Shown: positions 8,080-17,059 of the stretch, piece after piece
Numbering within the stretch: the first letter of the stretch is position 1
How the letters are laid out: every line of letters starts with the position of its first letter
Assembly: GCA_050012675.1 (NCBI GenBank)
Contig: JBEKGS010000003.1
Span: 60,717-124,716, forward strand
Origin: Fen-455 sp050012675
Lineage (GTDB): Bacteria; Actinomycetota; Acidimicrobiia; Acidimicrobiales; Bog-793
Direction: 5' to 3'
Length of the DNA stretch: 64,000 bases
Made by a program: the position numbers and the translations under genes
The notes under the pieces: generated by a model
Seen by the model: the letters and a program-made list of their open reading frames with translations, nothing else
Told to the model about the DNA's origin: nothing
The model's database searches: none

Positions 8080-8922
8080 ATGGTCGCAACAGTCGTCCGG
8101 CGCGCCGGTGCGATGACCCTTGGCGTGGCGGCGCTGGTGGCGGTTGCCACCCTGGGCGGGCCTGCACTGGCCGGTGGCGCTCTCAACAGGGGCGCCGTGG
8201 TGAACGGTCGGGCTGCGCCGAGTGCCGGGATCGTGCCGCCGCGCAACCCCCCGAAGAACCTTCCCCCGGACCCGAACTTCTACTCCTCGTGCGCGGTCGG
8301 AGCTCTCGATGACACGCCGGCCTGCAACTCCAAGGTGTTGCAGGCCATCGACAGGGCCCGGGGTACCGAGCCGGTCGGTCCGCTCCGCTTCGACCTGGCG
8401 AAGTTCCTCAAGCTGAGCGTGAGCGATCAGCTGTTCGTCATAGCGGATCTGGAACGGGTGTCGCGGGGGGAGCCGCCCATGACCGCCCTCACCGCCCAGC
8501 TGGACAAGGCGGCGCGGGCAGGGGCCGAGAGCGACAACGACCCCAGCTGGTCGGCGACACCCCTGTCGGGGGGAACGCACGTGCTCGCCTGGGGGTCGAA
8601 CTGGGCGGGCGGCAGCGAGAGCGCGCTCGGGGCCGACGACGGCTGGATGTACGACGACGGTTTCGGGGGCCACAACGGAAACTGCACCTCCCCGAAGGCC
8701 GCAGGCTGCTGGGGGCACCGCGACAACGTGCTCGGCCAGTGGCAGGGCGATCTCACCGGCTGCAGCCCGGCCGACTCCCAGCTCGTCATGGGGACCGCCT
8801 ACGCAAAGTCGTCCAGATGGGCCACGTCGTTCGCCGAGATCTTCGTGGCCGCCTGTGGGCCGCAGCCCTCCGGTGAGGTCTACACCTGGACCGAGGCACA
8901 GGCCGCCATCGGTCTGCGGTGA
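8080..8922 (+). CDS. Secreted protein with a possible CAP-like signature
   Basis: A 280-residue exported protein. Residues 7-32 form a signal peptide (basic start, hydrophobic stretch, probable cleavage after a GGPALAGG region). The mature part is Pro-rich at first, then has a helical segment (KVLQAIDRARG, SVSDQLFVIADLERVSRG) and ends with a Gly/Trp-rich region containing GCWGHRDNVLG, which resembles the HxxN signature of CAP/SCP-type extracellular proteins. Six cysteines suggest disulfides outside the cell. The CAP relationship is inference from one motif. ATG 8080 places the signal peptide at the N-terminus; longer in-frame upstream starts would bury it. Confidence 0.7.
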   Translation: MVATVVRRAGAMTLGVAALVAVATLGGPALAGGALNRGAVVNGRAAPSAGIVPPRNPPKNLPPDPNFYSSCAVGALDDTPACNSKVLQAIDRARGTEPVGPLRFDLAKFLKLSVSDQLFVIADLERVSRGEPPMTALTAQLDKAARAGAESDNDPSWSATPLSGGTHVLAWGSNWAGGSESALGADDGWMYDDGFGGHNGNCTSPKAAGCWGHRDNVLGQWQGDLTGCSPADSQLVMGTAYAKSSRWATSFAEIFVAACGPQPSGEVYTWTEAQAAIGLR

Positions 8923-9007
8923 CCGAGGACGCCGGGAGGAGTTGGCCTTGTGCCTCGGACCTGGGCTCTTACGCCTGCGCGGGCACCCCGGCTAGTGTGA
9001 CCGGGAA

Positions 9008-10045
9008 ATGGAACCGCGGGTCGGCGCGCACAGGGTCGCAGTCATCGGGGGCGACGGGATCGGCCCCGAGGTCGTCGCGGAGGCGCTGAAGGTCGTAGAG
9101 GCCGCCGGGGTCGAGATCGAGACCATCGACTACGACCTGGGCGCCGGGCGCTACGTGCGTACCGGCGAGGTGCTGCCCGACTCGGTCCTCGACGAGCTGC
9201 GGGAAGCCGACGCCATCCTCCTTGGCGCTGTCGGACCGCCCATCGGCTCGACGGCCGTGCCGCCGGGAGTCATCGAGCGCGGCCTTCTTTTGAAGCTGCG
9301 TTTCGAGCTTGACCTGTACATCAACCTTCGACCGTTCAACGGGGTCCCGGGTGCGATCGCCCCTCACGCGGACCTGGTCCTCGTGCGCGAGAACACCGAG
9401 GGCCCCTATGTGGGCGAGGGCGGGGCGCTGCGGCGCGGCACGGCGTTCGAGGTCGCGACCCAGGGGTCGGTCAACACCCGTCACGGGGTCGAGCGCTGTG
9501 TCCGCTACGCCTTCGGGCTGGCAGAGCGTCGCACGGCCCACCACGTAACCCTCGTGCACAAGACCAATGTGCTGACCTATGCGGGCGATCTCTGGCAGCG
9601 GACCTTCGAAATGGTGGCGCTCGAGCATCCAGGCGTCTCCACCGGGTACAACCACGTCGACGCCGCCTGCATAGTCCTTGTCGAGAATCCCGGCCGCTAC
9701 GACGTCGTGGTCACCGACAACCTGTTCGGCGACATCCTCGCCGACCTTGCCGGCGCCGTCGCCGGCGGCATAGGGCTGGCGGCCTCCGCCAACCTCAACC
9801 CGGCGCGCACGGGCCCGTCCGTCTTCGAGCCGGTGCACGGGGCCGCCTACGACATCGTCGGCACAGGCAAAGCGAATCCTCTGGCCGCGATCCGCTCCGC
9901 GGCCATGATGCTCGAGCATCTCGGCGAGGTCTCCGCATCAGAGCGCGTAACCAAGGCGGTGCTCGAGCTACAGACTGAGATGGCCGGTTCCTCCGAGCCC
10001 TGGAGCACTTCCGGCGTTGGCGATGCAGTCATAAGGAGGTTGTGA
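9008..10045 (+). CDS. leuB: 3-isopropylmalate dehydrogenase
   Basis: Oxidative decarboxylation of 3-isopropylmalate to the leucine 2-oxoacid with NAD; homologues also act on methylmalate in the citramalate-isoleucine route. The 345-residue protein shows GDGIGPEVVAEALKV at 14-28, the substrate-binding LVRENTEGPYVGEGG block, HKTNVLTYAGDLW and the metal-binding DNLFGDILADLAG, then FEPVHGAAYDIVGTGKANP. The ENTEGPYVGEGG form resembles short actinobacterial LeuB. The stop overlaps the beginning of the ilvE ribosome-binding region, indicating an operon with ilvE and cimA. It is separated from leuA and leuCD by about 3-5 kb. Confidence 0.93.
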   Translation: MEPRVGAHRVAVIGGDGIGPEVVAEALKVVEAAGVEIETIDYDLGAGRYVRTGEVLPDSVLDELREADAILLGAVGPPIGSTAVPPGVIERGLLLKLRFELDLYINLRPFNGVPGAIAPHADLVLVRENTEGPYVGEGGALRRGTAFEVATQGSVNTRHGVERCVRYAFGLAERRTAHHVTLVHKTNVLTYAGDLWQRTFEMVALEHPGVSTGYNHVDAACIVLVENPGRYDVVVTDNLFGDILADLAGAVAGGIGLAASANLNPARTGPSVFEPVHGAAYDIVGTGKANPLAAIRSAAMMLEHLGEVSASERVTKAVLELQTEMAGSSEPWSTSGVGDAVIRRL

Positions 10046-10047
10046 CG

Positions 10048-10974
10048 GTGCCCATCACCCCGACAACGAAGATCTGGATGGACGGCGAGCTCGTCGACTG
10101 GGACAAGGCGACCGTGCACGTGCTGACGCACAGCCTGCACTACGGGATGGGCGTGTTCGAAGGCATCCGCGCCTACCCGACCGCCAACGGGCCTGCCATA
10201 TTCCGCCTGCGGGACCATGTGAAGCGGATGTTCAGGGGGACGCGCATCTTGCAGATGGATCTCCCCTATTCCGAGGACGAGGTCTTCGAGGCCATAAGAA
10301 CGACCGTCGCGGTGAACGGGCTCGACAGCTGCTACATAAGGCCGCTCGCCTACCTCGGCTACGGCGAGATGGGCATGAACCCCATCGCCTGCAAGGTGAG
10401 CCTCACGATCGCCGTGTGGCCCTGGGGCGCGTACCTCGGCGACGAGGGCATGCAAAAGGGCATCCGCTTGAAGGTCAGCTCCTGGGCCCGCAACGACCCG
10501 CGTTCGGTGCCCACCGCGGCCAAGTGCTCGGGGCTGTACGTCAACTCCTCGCTCGCGAAGCTGGAGGCGGCTCGGGCCGGCTATGACGAAGCACTTTTGT
10601 GCACGACGAGCGGGCTGATCTCCGAAGGCACGGGTGAGAACGTCTTTGTCGTCCGCGGGGGCAAGCTCTACACCCCGCCGCCGTCGGGCGCCGGCTCGCT
10701 CGAGGGCATCACGGCGGACACCATCGCCACCTTCGCCCGTGACCTCGGCCACGGCCTCACCGAGCGTGAGATGCGCCGGACGGACCTCTACATGGCCGAC
10801 GAGGCCTTCCTCACGGGCACGGCCGCCGAGGTGGTCCCCATCAGCTCGGTCGACGACCGCCTGGTCGGAACGGGGCAGCCCGGGCCGATCACGCGCGAGC
10901 TGCAGGACCTCTACAACGCCACGGTCAGGGGCGAGGTGGACCGGTACAAGGATTGGCTCGAATATGTCACCTGA
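10048..10974 (+). CDS. ilvE: Branched-chain amino acid aminotransferase
   Basis: PLP fold-type IV aminotransferase that makes the final step to Leu, Ile and Val. Family features: FEGIRAY near residue 38, the PLP lysine in TAAKCSGLYVNS (about Lys159), the LISEGTGENVFVV block and LTGTAAEVVPI. AAGGAGG (10033-10039) is 2 bases from GTG 10042 but 8 from GTG 10048, so the second GTG is the better start (308 residues). The last 11 bases overlap cimA in another frame. It sits between leuB and cimA in an apparent operon. Confidence 0.92.
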   Translation: MPITPTTKIWMDGELVDWDKATVHVLTHSLHYGMGVFEGIRAYPTANGPAIFRLRDHVKRMFRGTRILQMDLPYSEDEVFEAIRTTVAVNGLDSCYIRPLAYLGYGEMGMNPIACKVSLTIAVWPWGAYLGDEGMQKGIRLKVSSWARNDPRSVPTAAKCSGLYVNSSLAKLEAARAGYDEALLCTTSGLISEGTGENVFVVRGGKLYTPPPSGAGSLEGITADTIATFARDLGHGLTEREMRRTDLYMADEAFLTGTAAEVVPISSVDDRLVGTGQPGPITRELQDLYNATVRGEVDRYKDWLEYVT

Positions 10975-12664
10975 ACCCGGCCTGCCTGCCGCCGTCGACA
11001 TCTACGACACCACGCTTCGGGACGGCTCGCAGCAAGAGGGCATCTCTTTGACCGTGGACGACAAGCTGCGCGTGGCCGAGCAGCTCGACCATCTGGGCGT
11101 CTCCTACATCGAGGGCGGCTGGCCGGGTGCCAACCCGAAGGACGAGGAGTTCTTCACGAGGGCCGGCAAAGAGCTGCGGCTCAAGACCGCGACGCTCGTC
11201 GCCTTCGGCTCGACGCGCCGTCCCGGTGGCAAGGCCGTCACCGACGAGACTCTCCGCCATCTCGTCGAGGCGGGCACCGAAGTGGTCTGCATCGTCGCGA
11301 AGTCGTCCGACTTGCACGTCACCGAGGCGCTGCGCACGACCCTCGACGAGGCCGTCGCCATGGCGGCCGACTCGGTGGCGTACCTACGCCAAGCTGGTCT
11401 TCGCGTCTTTTTCGACGCCGAGCACTTCTTCGACGGTTACAGCCGTGACGCGAGCTTCGCCCTGCGGGTCCTCCAGGCGGCCGAAGAGGCCGGCGCCGAG
11501 GTGCTCGTGCTCTGCGACACCAATGGCGGCACGCTGCCCCATGTGGTCGCCCAGGTGGTGGCCGACGTGAAGAGCCGCTCGTCGGCGGTGATCGGTGGTC
11601 ACTTCCACAACGACGGCGGGTGCTCGGTGGCCAACTCGCTGGCGGCGGTGGAACAAGGCGCCACCCACGTCCAGGGGTGCATCAACGGCTACGGCGAACG
11701 CACGGGCAACGCCGACCTTTCCGCGATCATCGCCAACTTGAGCCTCAAGATGGGCATCAGGACGATCCCGCCCGAGAGGTTGGAGCGCCTCACCCCGGTT
11801 GCCCACCACATCGCCGAGATCGTCAATCTCACCCTTGATCCCCAACGGCCCTATGTCGGGACCGCAGCCTTCGCCCACAAGGCGGGTTTGCACACGAGTG
11901 CCCTCATCCGCAGGTCCGACGCCTACGAGCACATAACGCCCGACACAGTGGGCAACGGCACCCGCGTCGTCGTGAGCGAGCTGGCGGGGCGTTCGACGCT
12001 GCAGCTCAAGGCCGCGGAGCTCGGTCTCGAGCTCGACTCGCCGGCTTTGGGGCGGGTCCTCGAGTCCCTCAAGCACCTCGAGCACAACGGCTACCACTTC
12101 GAGGCGGCCGACGGGTCCCTGGAGCTGTTGATGCGGGCCGCCGCCGGCGCGCTCGGCGGGCGGCTCGGGGACCTTTTCCGGATCGAGTCGTTCAGGGTCA
12201 TCACGGACTGGCGCGCGACAGACGGCGCCGCGTCCGGCGAGACCGCCGACGGAGCTGGCCCGGTTCTCGTCCATCCATGGTCCTCACCCGGTGAGCTCAT
12301 GACCGAGGCGACCGTCAAGGCCCATGTCGGCGACGAGCGCGTCGTGGCGACGGCGGAGGGGAACGGCCCGGTGAATGCGCTCGATGCGGCGCTGCGCCTT
12401 GCGATCGAGCCTCACTTCGAACAGCTGCGCAACGTGCACCTGACCGACTACCGCGTACGCGTCCTCGACACCTCCAAGGGCACCGGGGCGGTCACGCGGG
12501 TGCTGCTCGACACCGCCGATGCCGAGGGCAGCTGGTCGACGATAGGGGTTTCCGAGAACATCATCGAGGCCTCCTGGGAGGCGCTCGTGGACTCGGTCGT
12601 CTTCGGTCTCATACGCGCCGCTTCGACCATGGCCGAGGCGCCGACGGCGGAGGATGTGCCGTGA
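10964..12664 (+). CDS. cimA: (R)-citramalate synthase
   Basis: Condenses acetyl-CoA with pyruvate to citramalate, opening a threonine-independent route to 2-oxobutyrate and isoleucine. The 566-residue protein starts with YDTTLRDGSQQEGISL, and IEGGWPGANPKDEEFF is the CimA-type substrate pocket variant that separates this family from LeuA. Further marks are CDTNGGTLPH, GHFHNDGGCSVANS and GYGERTGNADL, and the C-terminal LeuA-type regulatory domain (DYRVRVLDTSKGTGAVTRV). It starts within the end of ilvE (11-base overlap) and ends in GTGA shared with the next gene, so the four genes are one translationally coupled unit. Confidence 0.92.
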   Translation: MSPEPGLPAAVDIYDTTLRDGSQQEGISLTVDDKLRVAEQLDHLGVSYIEGGWPGANPKDEEFFTRAGKELRLKTATLVAFGSTRRPGGKAVTDETLRHLVEAGTEVVCIVAKSSDLHVTEALRTTLDEAVAMAADSVAYLRQAGLRVFFDAEHFFDGYSRDASFALRVLQAAEEAGAEVLVLCDTNGGTLPHVVAQVVADVKSRSSAVIGGHFHNDGGCSVANSLAAVEQGATHVQGCINGYGERTGNADLSAIIANLSLKMGIRTIPPERLERLTPVAHHIAEIVNLTLDPQRPYVGTAAFAHKAGLHTSALIRRSDAYEHITPDTVGNGTRVVVSELAGRSTLQLKAAELGLELDSPALGRVLESLKHLEHNGYHFEAADGSLELLMRAAAGALGGRLGDLFRIESFRVITDWRATDGAASGETADGAGPVLVHPWSSPGELMTEATVKAHVGDERVVATAEGNGPVNALDAALRLAIEPHFEQLRNVHLTDYRVRVLDTSKGTGAVTRVLLDTADAEGSWSTIGVSENIIEASWEALVDSVVFGLIRAASTMAEAPTAEDVP

Positions 12665-13200
12665 CCCAGCCCAAGTTCGCTCCGATCATGGAGCAGCACG
12701 AGGTCCGCGAAATTCAGCGAATCGGCCCGCCTGAGCCGTGGAGTACCCATCGCCCGGGAGAGAGCCGGCCCAGGCCCCAGGCACCAGGCAAACAGGGCCT
12801 CGGTGTTCCGGGCCCCGACCAGGGCTACGCCCTCGCCCTCGCCTCCAGGTTCGAAGACCGCGTCCTGCTCGAGCCCGGTGAACGGGCCGAGGACGTGCTC
12901 GCGGGTGCCGTCGCGATTGCGCTGCGCCGGGCCGCGGTATTCGGCCGCGCTCCGATAGCTGCCGACATCGAGCTTGCTCTCAGGCTTTTCAAGTATCTCG
13001 TGGGCGACGAGGGGACCTGGCCGTCGAGCGACCTCGTGGCACTGCGTCGCGAACGTTTCGACGCCGCGGCGCACGACTACTGGCGTCGCAGGGCCCTCGT
13101 CGACGCCATCTCCGAGGAGACGCTGCGGCTCAGCCCCGAGAGGGTCTCCAAGCGTCTCGAGAACGAGCCCTCTTCTTGGCGGGAGCTGGTCGGCGCCTGA
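12661..13200 (+). CDS. Conserved-looking hypothetical protein at the end of the leuB-ilvE-cimA operon
   Basis: A 179-residue soluble protein I do not recognise. Its GTG start overlaps the cimA stop in GTGA, so it is almost certainly translated with the operon. The first 50 residues are Pro/Gly/Arg-rich and probably disordered. The rest looks helical (ERAEDVLAGAVAIALRRAAVFG; RRERFDAAAHDYWRRRALVDAI) and the C-terminus is acidic/basic mixed. No signal peptide, membrane segment or catalytic motif is seen. Operon position hints at a role linked to branched-chain synthesis, but nothing in the sequence shows one. Confidence 0.7.
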   Translation: MTQPKFAPIMEQHEVREIQRIGPPEPWSTHRPGESRPRPQAPGKQGLGVPGPDQGYALALASRFEDRVLLEPGERAEDVLAGAVAIALRRAAVFGRAPIAADIELALRLFKYLVGDEGTWPSSDLVALRRERFDAAAHDYWRRRALVDAISEETLRLSPERVSKRLENEPSSWRELVGA

Positions 13201-13278
13201 GAGAGCCGTCCGGCGGAGCACTCGCCGGCGCGAAGACGGGCCGGCACCGACGCACAAGGCCCCCGTGCCCCGGTGTGC

Positions 13279-13848
13279 TCAAAGCGCCGGGTGGGGGCGA
13301 ACGTCTTGAGACGCCAGCGCCGAGCGCGACGTCGCGGCAGCCGATCGCAATGCCGCGTCGACGTCACGCAGGTGGTGCTCGCCCTCGTGGACGGCGTGGC
13401 GGCCGAGCCAGATCACATTTCGCTCGGTCGAGTTGTATATGCAGTGGCGCTGCCACTGTGCGTCGTCGAGGCCCTCGAAGGCCCAGGCGAGCATCTCGGC
13501 AGCGACCTTGAGCTCACGGCCCACATCGGCGGGCTCCTCTGCGGCATAGCGCGCCAGGCTCGCCCGCTCGTCGCGGTACATCGGCGCGAAGCTCGGGCAG
13601 TCCTCCACCAAGGTGAGGTAAAGCCGTTCGCGGACGACGAGGAACACGTCGCGGACATGGCATGCGTATTCCAGGGCGGACCAGATCCTCGGTCCCGGTC
13701 GGGTGCGTATCGTGATCCCGAGCGCCGGGTCGGCCCGCTCGTTGGAGACCCGCATGGCAAAACGACCCCCCAACGATCGCAACGTGCCGGGCAAAGCACC
13801 GGGGCCCAGCGCGTCGTAGTCGAATTGGCACTCATCGCATCGATCCAC
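13279..13848 (-). CDS. DinB-like four-helix protein
   Basis: A 189-residue protein of the DinB/YfiT-like metal-dependent superfamily, whose members act as thiol-dependent transferases or isomerases. Support: the helix WSALEYACHVRDVFLVVRER carrying one histidine and the late HAVHEGEHHLRDV motif, typical of the metal-binding helix; length fits. A CxxC pair at the very N-terminus (CDEC) is unusual for the family and might bind zinc. The start is ATG 13848. The gene is convergent with the cimA operon across 78 bases. The exact substrate is unknown. Confidence 0.7.
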   Translation of the reverse strand: MDRCDECQFDYDALGPGALPGTLRSLGGRFAMRVSNERADPALGITIRTRPGPRIWSALEYACHVRDVFLVVRERLYLTLVEDCPSFAPMYRDERASLARYAAEEPADVGRELKVAAEMLAWAFEGLDDAQWQRHCIYNSTERNVIWLGRHAVHEGEHHLRDVDAALRSAAATSRSALASQDVRPHPAL

Positions 13849-13967
13849 GCCTATATCGTTGCCGATCGGCCCGCCGCGCGTGGTGGCAGTGACCTCGACA
13901 CGATAGCGTCACGTCCTGACAGGCCGGGTTTGGCCGTAAGCGGCCACGACGTCATCGGAGGCAGGCC

Positions 13968-14414
13968 ATGGGTTTCATGGACAAAGTAAAGGCACAGGCG
14001 ACGGTTCTGGCCGAGAAGGCCCAGGAGGGAGCCAAGGCCGGTCAAGCCAAGCTCTCGGACATGCAGGCGAAGAAGCACGCGGACGCGCTGTTGCTCGAGC
14101 TGGGCGGCATCGTCTACTGCCAGCAAGCCGGGCGCGCGCCCGCGGACGCCGACGCAAAGGTTTCGGACCTGATCACTCAGCTCCACCAGCACGAGGCCGA
14201 GCACGGCCCGATCTCGGTGACGTCCGCGACGCTGCTGGCGCCGGCAGCACCCGACGGGGGATCGTTCGTCCCCACGCCGACGCAGGCGACCGACACCCCC
14301 GAGCAGCCCTCGACCCCGGCAGCTACCACAGTGGCCGGCGGCGGCGGCATCCCCCAGTCGAGCGGCGGCATCCCGACCGGCACGTACTCGTCCGACACAG
14401 AGGAGACCTCGTAG
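13968..14414 (+). CDS. Hypothetical cytosolic protein with helical N-terminus and Pro/Thr-rich tail
   Basis: A 148-residue protein. Residues 1-75 look like continuous amphipathic helix (MGFMDKVKAQATVLAEKAQE, then ADALLLELGGIVYCQQAGR), as in small actinobacterial proteins annotated only as hypothetical. Residues 85-148 are a low-complexity Ala/Pro/Thr/Gly tail, including the repeated GGIP. There is no signal peptide. AGGCAGGCC lies just upstream of ATG. A perfect hairpin follows the stop. Function not recognised. Confidence 0.65.
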   Translation: MGFMDKVKAQATVLAEKAQEGAKAGQAKLSDMQAKKHADALLLELGGIVYCQQAGRAPADADAKVSDLITQLHQHEAEHGPISVTSATLLAPAAPDGGSFVPTPTQATDTPEQPSTPAATTVAGGGGIPQSSGGIPTGTYSSDTEETS

Positions 14415-14422
14415 CTCACCGT

Positions 14423-14443
14423 GACGGGCGCGCAGCGCCCGTC
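14423..14443 (+). terminator. Hairpin after the 148-residue hypothetical gene
   Basis: GACGGGCGC (14423-14431) and GCGCCCGTC (14435-14443) form a perfect 9-bp stem with a 3-base loop, starting 9 bases after the stop codon. There is no T-run, so it is a candidate terminator or pause hairpin of the GC-rich type common in actinobacteria. Confidence 0.55.
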
Positions 14444-14528
14444 GCGTCCGGATGAGCCCGGACCGATGCTCGAGATCTAGCCGTCCCCGGTAGCCCGAGC
14501 GGTAGCCCTTCGGGGGACGCTGGCCGCC

Positions 14529-16295
14529 ATGGCCATCCCTTTGCTACGACCGAGTCCCAGCCGCCGCCATTCGGGGAGCCTCCTGGCGAGCGGCGCACGC
14601 GGACGGCTTGGCCGGGCAGGTCGTTGCGCGACAGCGGCAGCCGTCGTGCTCGCGCTCGGCTCGTGCACGCCCGCGGCGGGCTGGACGGGCAAAGGCGCCA
14701 GGACTGTCCTCAGCGCGGTCCGACCGGTGCGCGCGAAGACGAGCGCGCTGATCCGACAAGATCCGCGCTCGTCCGTCGCGCGCAGCCTCAAGACCAGCCC
14801 GGTGGTCGTCACCGCCGTGCTCGAGGCGTGGAGAGCCGAGATGGAGGCGTTCTACCGCGCCAGCGCGCTCGGCGCCGTCTCTTCTCGCCGCCTCGAGCGC
14901 GGGGTCGTGCCGGGCAGCCCGCAAGACGAGGCGATGACCGCCTACCTCTCGGCCCAGGTTGCCTCCGGTGTCGTCGGGCCTTCGAGGTGGCACATCGCAG
15001 CTGCGCGCCTCGTGTCGCTCACTGGCTCGGGGGCCGTCGTGTCGGGGTGCTCCTACGACCCCGGCAGTCACCTCCGCTCCGACGGCCTGGCCGCGCCGGG
15101 AGACCTCGGTGGCCGACCTGCACTCACGGCGTACCTGTCGGACATGGCCGAGGTGAGGGGCTCGTGGATGCTCGAGCGGACCATGACCGCCGACCTGGCC
15201 GGTGACGGGCCACCAGGTGCCTGCAGCCAGCTCGTGTCCCGTCTCCTGGCAGCCCACGCCAGCGCGGCCACCTCGATCGCCGGGCGCAGCGGCGAGGGTG
15301 CCGGCAACGGAGGCGGCGCCGGCTCGACGGGGACGTCCATCTGGACACTTGTCTGGTGGCTCGGCACTCCGCTCGGCCCGGGACCCTACACCGGGGGTGC
15401 CGCCGGGGGCGCCGCCCTTTGTGTCTGGCAGGACGTCGGGACGGAGATGAGCGACCTCAATGCCGCCCTCGCCGGCGCCGGGCTGCCGGCCAGCTTCTGG
15501 ACCCCACCACGTGGCGGCGGCTATCCAGGCGTCTGGTCGGTCGACGTCTGGGCCGCGGCGCTGTTGGAAAGGGCCCTGCCGTCGGATCACTTCGATGTCG
15601 TGGCCTGCCCGAGTCCCGGGCAGGTGCCCGGACAGGGTGGCTACGTCGAGGCCGACTTGCCGCCCGCGGTCGCGGCAAACGGCAAGGTCATGTACCTGTG
15701 GATCTACTGGGACACCGTGGCGGACCCACCCGCCTCGGACCTGCCACCGCTGATCTACGAGGCGCTCGCCCGGGCTGTGCTCCCGTCCCCTGTCATCTCG
15801 ACATCGCCCGCGTCCATCGACGGGCTCGCCGACGCGACCATCGTGAACTTCCCGACATGGCTGTGGATCGACTCGTCGGCCTGGAGGACGGTCACCGCAA
15901 CGGCCGCGGGCGGCGGGCTCGTGGCCACGGTATGGGCAGAGCCGGTCAGCGTGACCTGGCGGGCGGGGTGGAGCTTTCCCCGACCGGGCGACGACCCCGA
16001 GGGCGGGATCACCTTCGTGCCCGAGGACCTGGACCTTTCCTGCGACGGGCCCGGTGCCCCGTATGACGAGTCGCTCGCCCCGGCCCTGCAGGAAAGCGGC
16101 TGCCAGTCCGTGTTCACCCAGTCCAGCTTCGGTACCTATCAGCCGCTGCAGGCGTCGATCTCATGGCAGGTCGACTGGGCGCTGTCGGACGGCGCCGGGG
16201 TGGTCGGGGGTGAAGGCGAGCTCGGCGGCTCCGCCTCCAGTGCCACGCGTCCGCTGCGGGTGCTGCAGGTCGAGTCGGTGATCACCCAAGGTTGA
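14529..16295 (+). CDS. Large putative lipoprotein of unknown function
   Basis: 588 residues. A basic N-terminus and hydrophobic stretch (residues 33-45) run into LALGSC, a fair lipobox with Cys46 as the lipidation site, so the protein is probably anchored outside the membrane. The mature part is rich in Gly, Ala, Trp and acidic residues, with about nine further cysteines and recurrent aromatic-rich beta-like segments (SIWTLVWWLGTPLGPGPY, VMYLWIYWDTV, SISWQVDWALSDGAG). No catalytic motif was recognised. It lies 131 bases upstream of an ECF sigma/anti-sigma pair, which could mean common control or chance. ATG 14529 is the only start that keeps the complete signal peptide. Confidence 0.65.
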   Translation: MAIPLLRPSPSRRHSGSLLASGARGRLGRAGRCATAAAVVLALGSCTPAAGWTGKGARTVLSAVRPVRAKTSALIRQDPRSSVARSLKTSPVVVTAVLEAWRAEMEAFYRASALGAVSSRRLERGVVPGSPQDEAMTAYLSAQVASGVVGPSRWHIAAARLVSLTGSGAVVSGCSYDPGSHLRSDGLAAPGDLGGRPALTAYLSDMAEVRGSWMLERTMTADLAGDGPPGACSQLVSRLLAAHASAATSIAGRSGEGAGNGGGAGSTGTSIWTLVWWLGTPLGPGPYTGGAAGGAALCVWQDVGTEMSDLNAALAGAGLPASFWTPPRGGGYPGVWSVDVWAAALLERALPSDHFDVVACPSPGQVPGQGGYVEADLPPAVAANGKVMYLWIYWDTVADPPASDLPPLIYEALARAVLPSPVISTSPASIDGLADATIVNFPTWLWIDSSAWRTVTATAAGGGLVATVWAEPVSVTWRAGWSFPRPGDDPEGGITFVPEDLDLSCDGPGAPYDESLAPALQESGCQSVFTQSSFGTYQPLQASISWQVDWALSDGAGVVGGEGELGGSASSATRPLRVLQVESVITQG

Positions 16296-16426
16296 CCGGT
16301 CGGGTACCTAGGGGCCGCCGGAGGGGCCCTTCCATCTTCCCTGGCGCGCCTTGTGACCTCCGGTGGCGCACGGGCTCTGGCCGATCGCCGGTGTGGCGGC
16401 CGCGGTCACCGTTATCGTCTCACCCG

Positions 16427-17059
16427 ATGAGCGCGGGTCATCTGGAACCTCGGCGGCTACGTAGTCCAGATGAGGTGCAACCCGAACTGCTCAGCGCGAG
16501 CGACGCCAACCTCGCGCTCGCGATAGCCCGTTACCGGGAGGATGCCCTCGCCGAGGCGTACAGGCGGCACGCCGGAGCAGTCTTCGGCCTCGCGCGCCGG
16601 TTGCTGCACGATCGGGCGGCCGCCGAAGAGGTCGTGCAAGAGGTGTTCGTACGATTGTGGAATGCTCCGGACCGCTTCGACCCCGAGCGCGGGACATTGC
16701 GGTCGTACCTGCTCGCCCAGGCCCATGGCCGAGCCGTGGACCAGCTGCGGTCAGAAGAGGCACGGCGCCGGCGCGAAGAGCGCGAAGCGCGGGAGACCGC
16801 CCTCGGCGGATACGACCTGGAACGCGAGGTCGGGGACATCATCGTCGCCGACCACGTCCGCGAGGTGCTCGGGGCCCTGCCCGACACAGAGCGGAGGCCT
16901 ATCGAGCTGGCCTACTTTCTCGGTCACACCTACCGGGAGGTGGCGGCGCTCCTCGGTGAGCCGGAGGGCACCGTGAAGAGCAGGATACGCAGCGGCTTGA
17001 AGCGCATGCACGCGCAGCTCAGCGTCTCCGGGCTGGATATGAGGGGCGAGCAGCTGTGA
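16427..17059 (+). CDS. ECF-type RNA polymerase sigma factor (SigK-like)
   Basis: A 210-residue group 4 sigma factor. Region 2: YRRHAGAVFGLARRLLHDRA, EEVVQEVFVRLWN and GTLRSYLLAQAHGRAVDQLR (core binding and -10 recognition). Region 4: LPDTERRPIELAYFLGHTYREVAALL followed by GTVKSRIRSGLKRM, the helix-turn-helix for the -35. ATG 16427 is chosen because the upstream in-frame extension is Pro/Arg-rich and outside the family. Its stop overlaps the start of the anti-sigma gene by 4 bases, the usual coupling that keeps sigma and anti-sigma in balance. Stimulus and regulon are unknown. Confidence 0.88.
   Translation: MSAGHLEPRRLRSPDEVQPELLSASDANLALAIARYREDALAEAYRRHAGAVFGLARRLLHDRAAAEEVVQEVFVRLWNAPDRFDPERGTLRSYLLAQAHGRAVDQLRSEEARRRREEREARETALGGYDLEREVGDIIVADHVREVLGALPDTERRPIELAYFLGHTYREVAALLGEPEGTVKSRIRSGLKRMHAQLSVSGLDMRGEQL

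Noticed and set aside
9847..11001. 384-residue open frame on the minus strand across leuB/ilvE
   Set aside because: It lies antisense to two well-supported genes; its residues are the usual high-GC shadow composition and show no family pattern.
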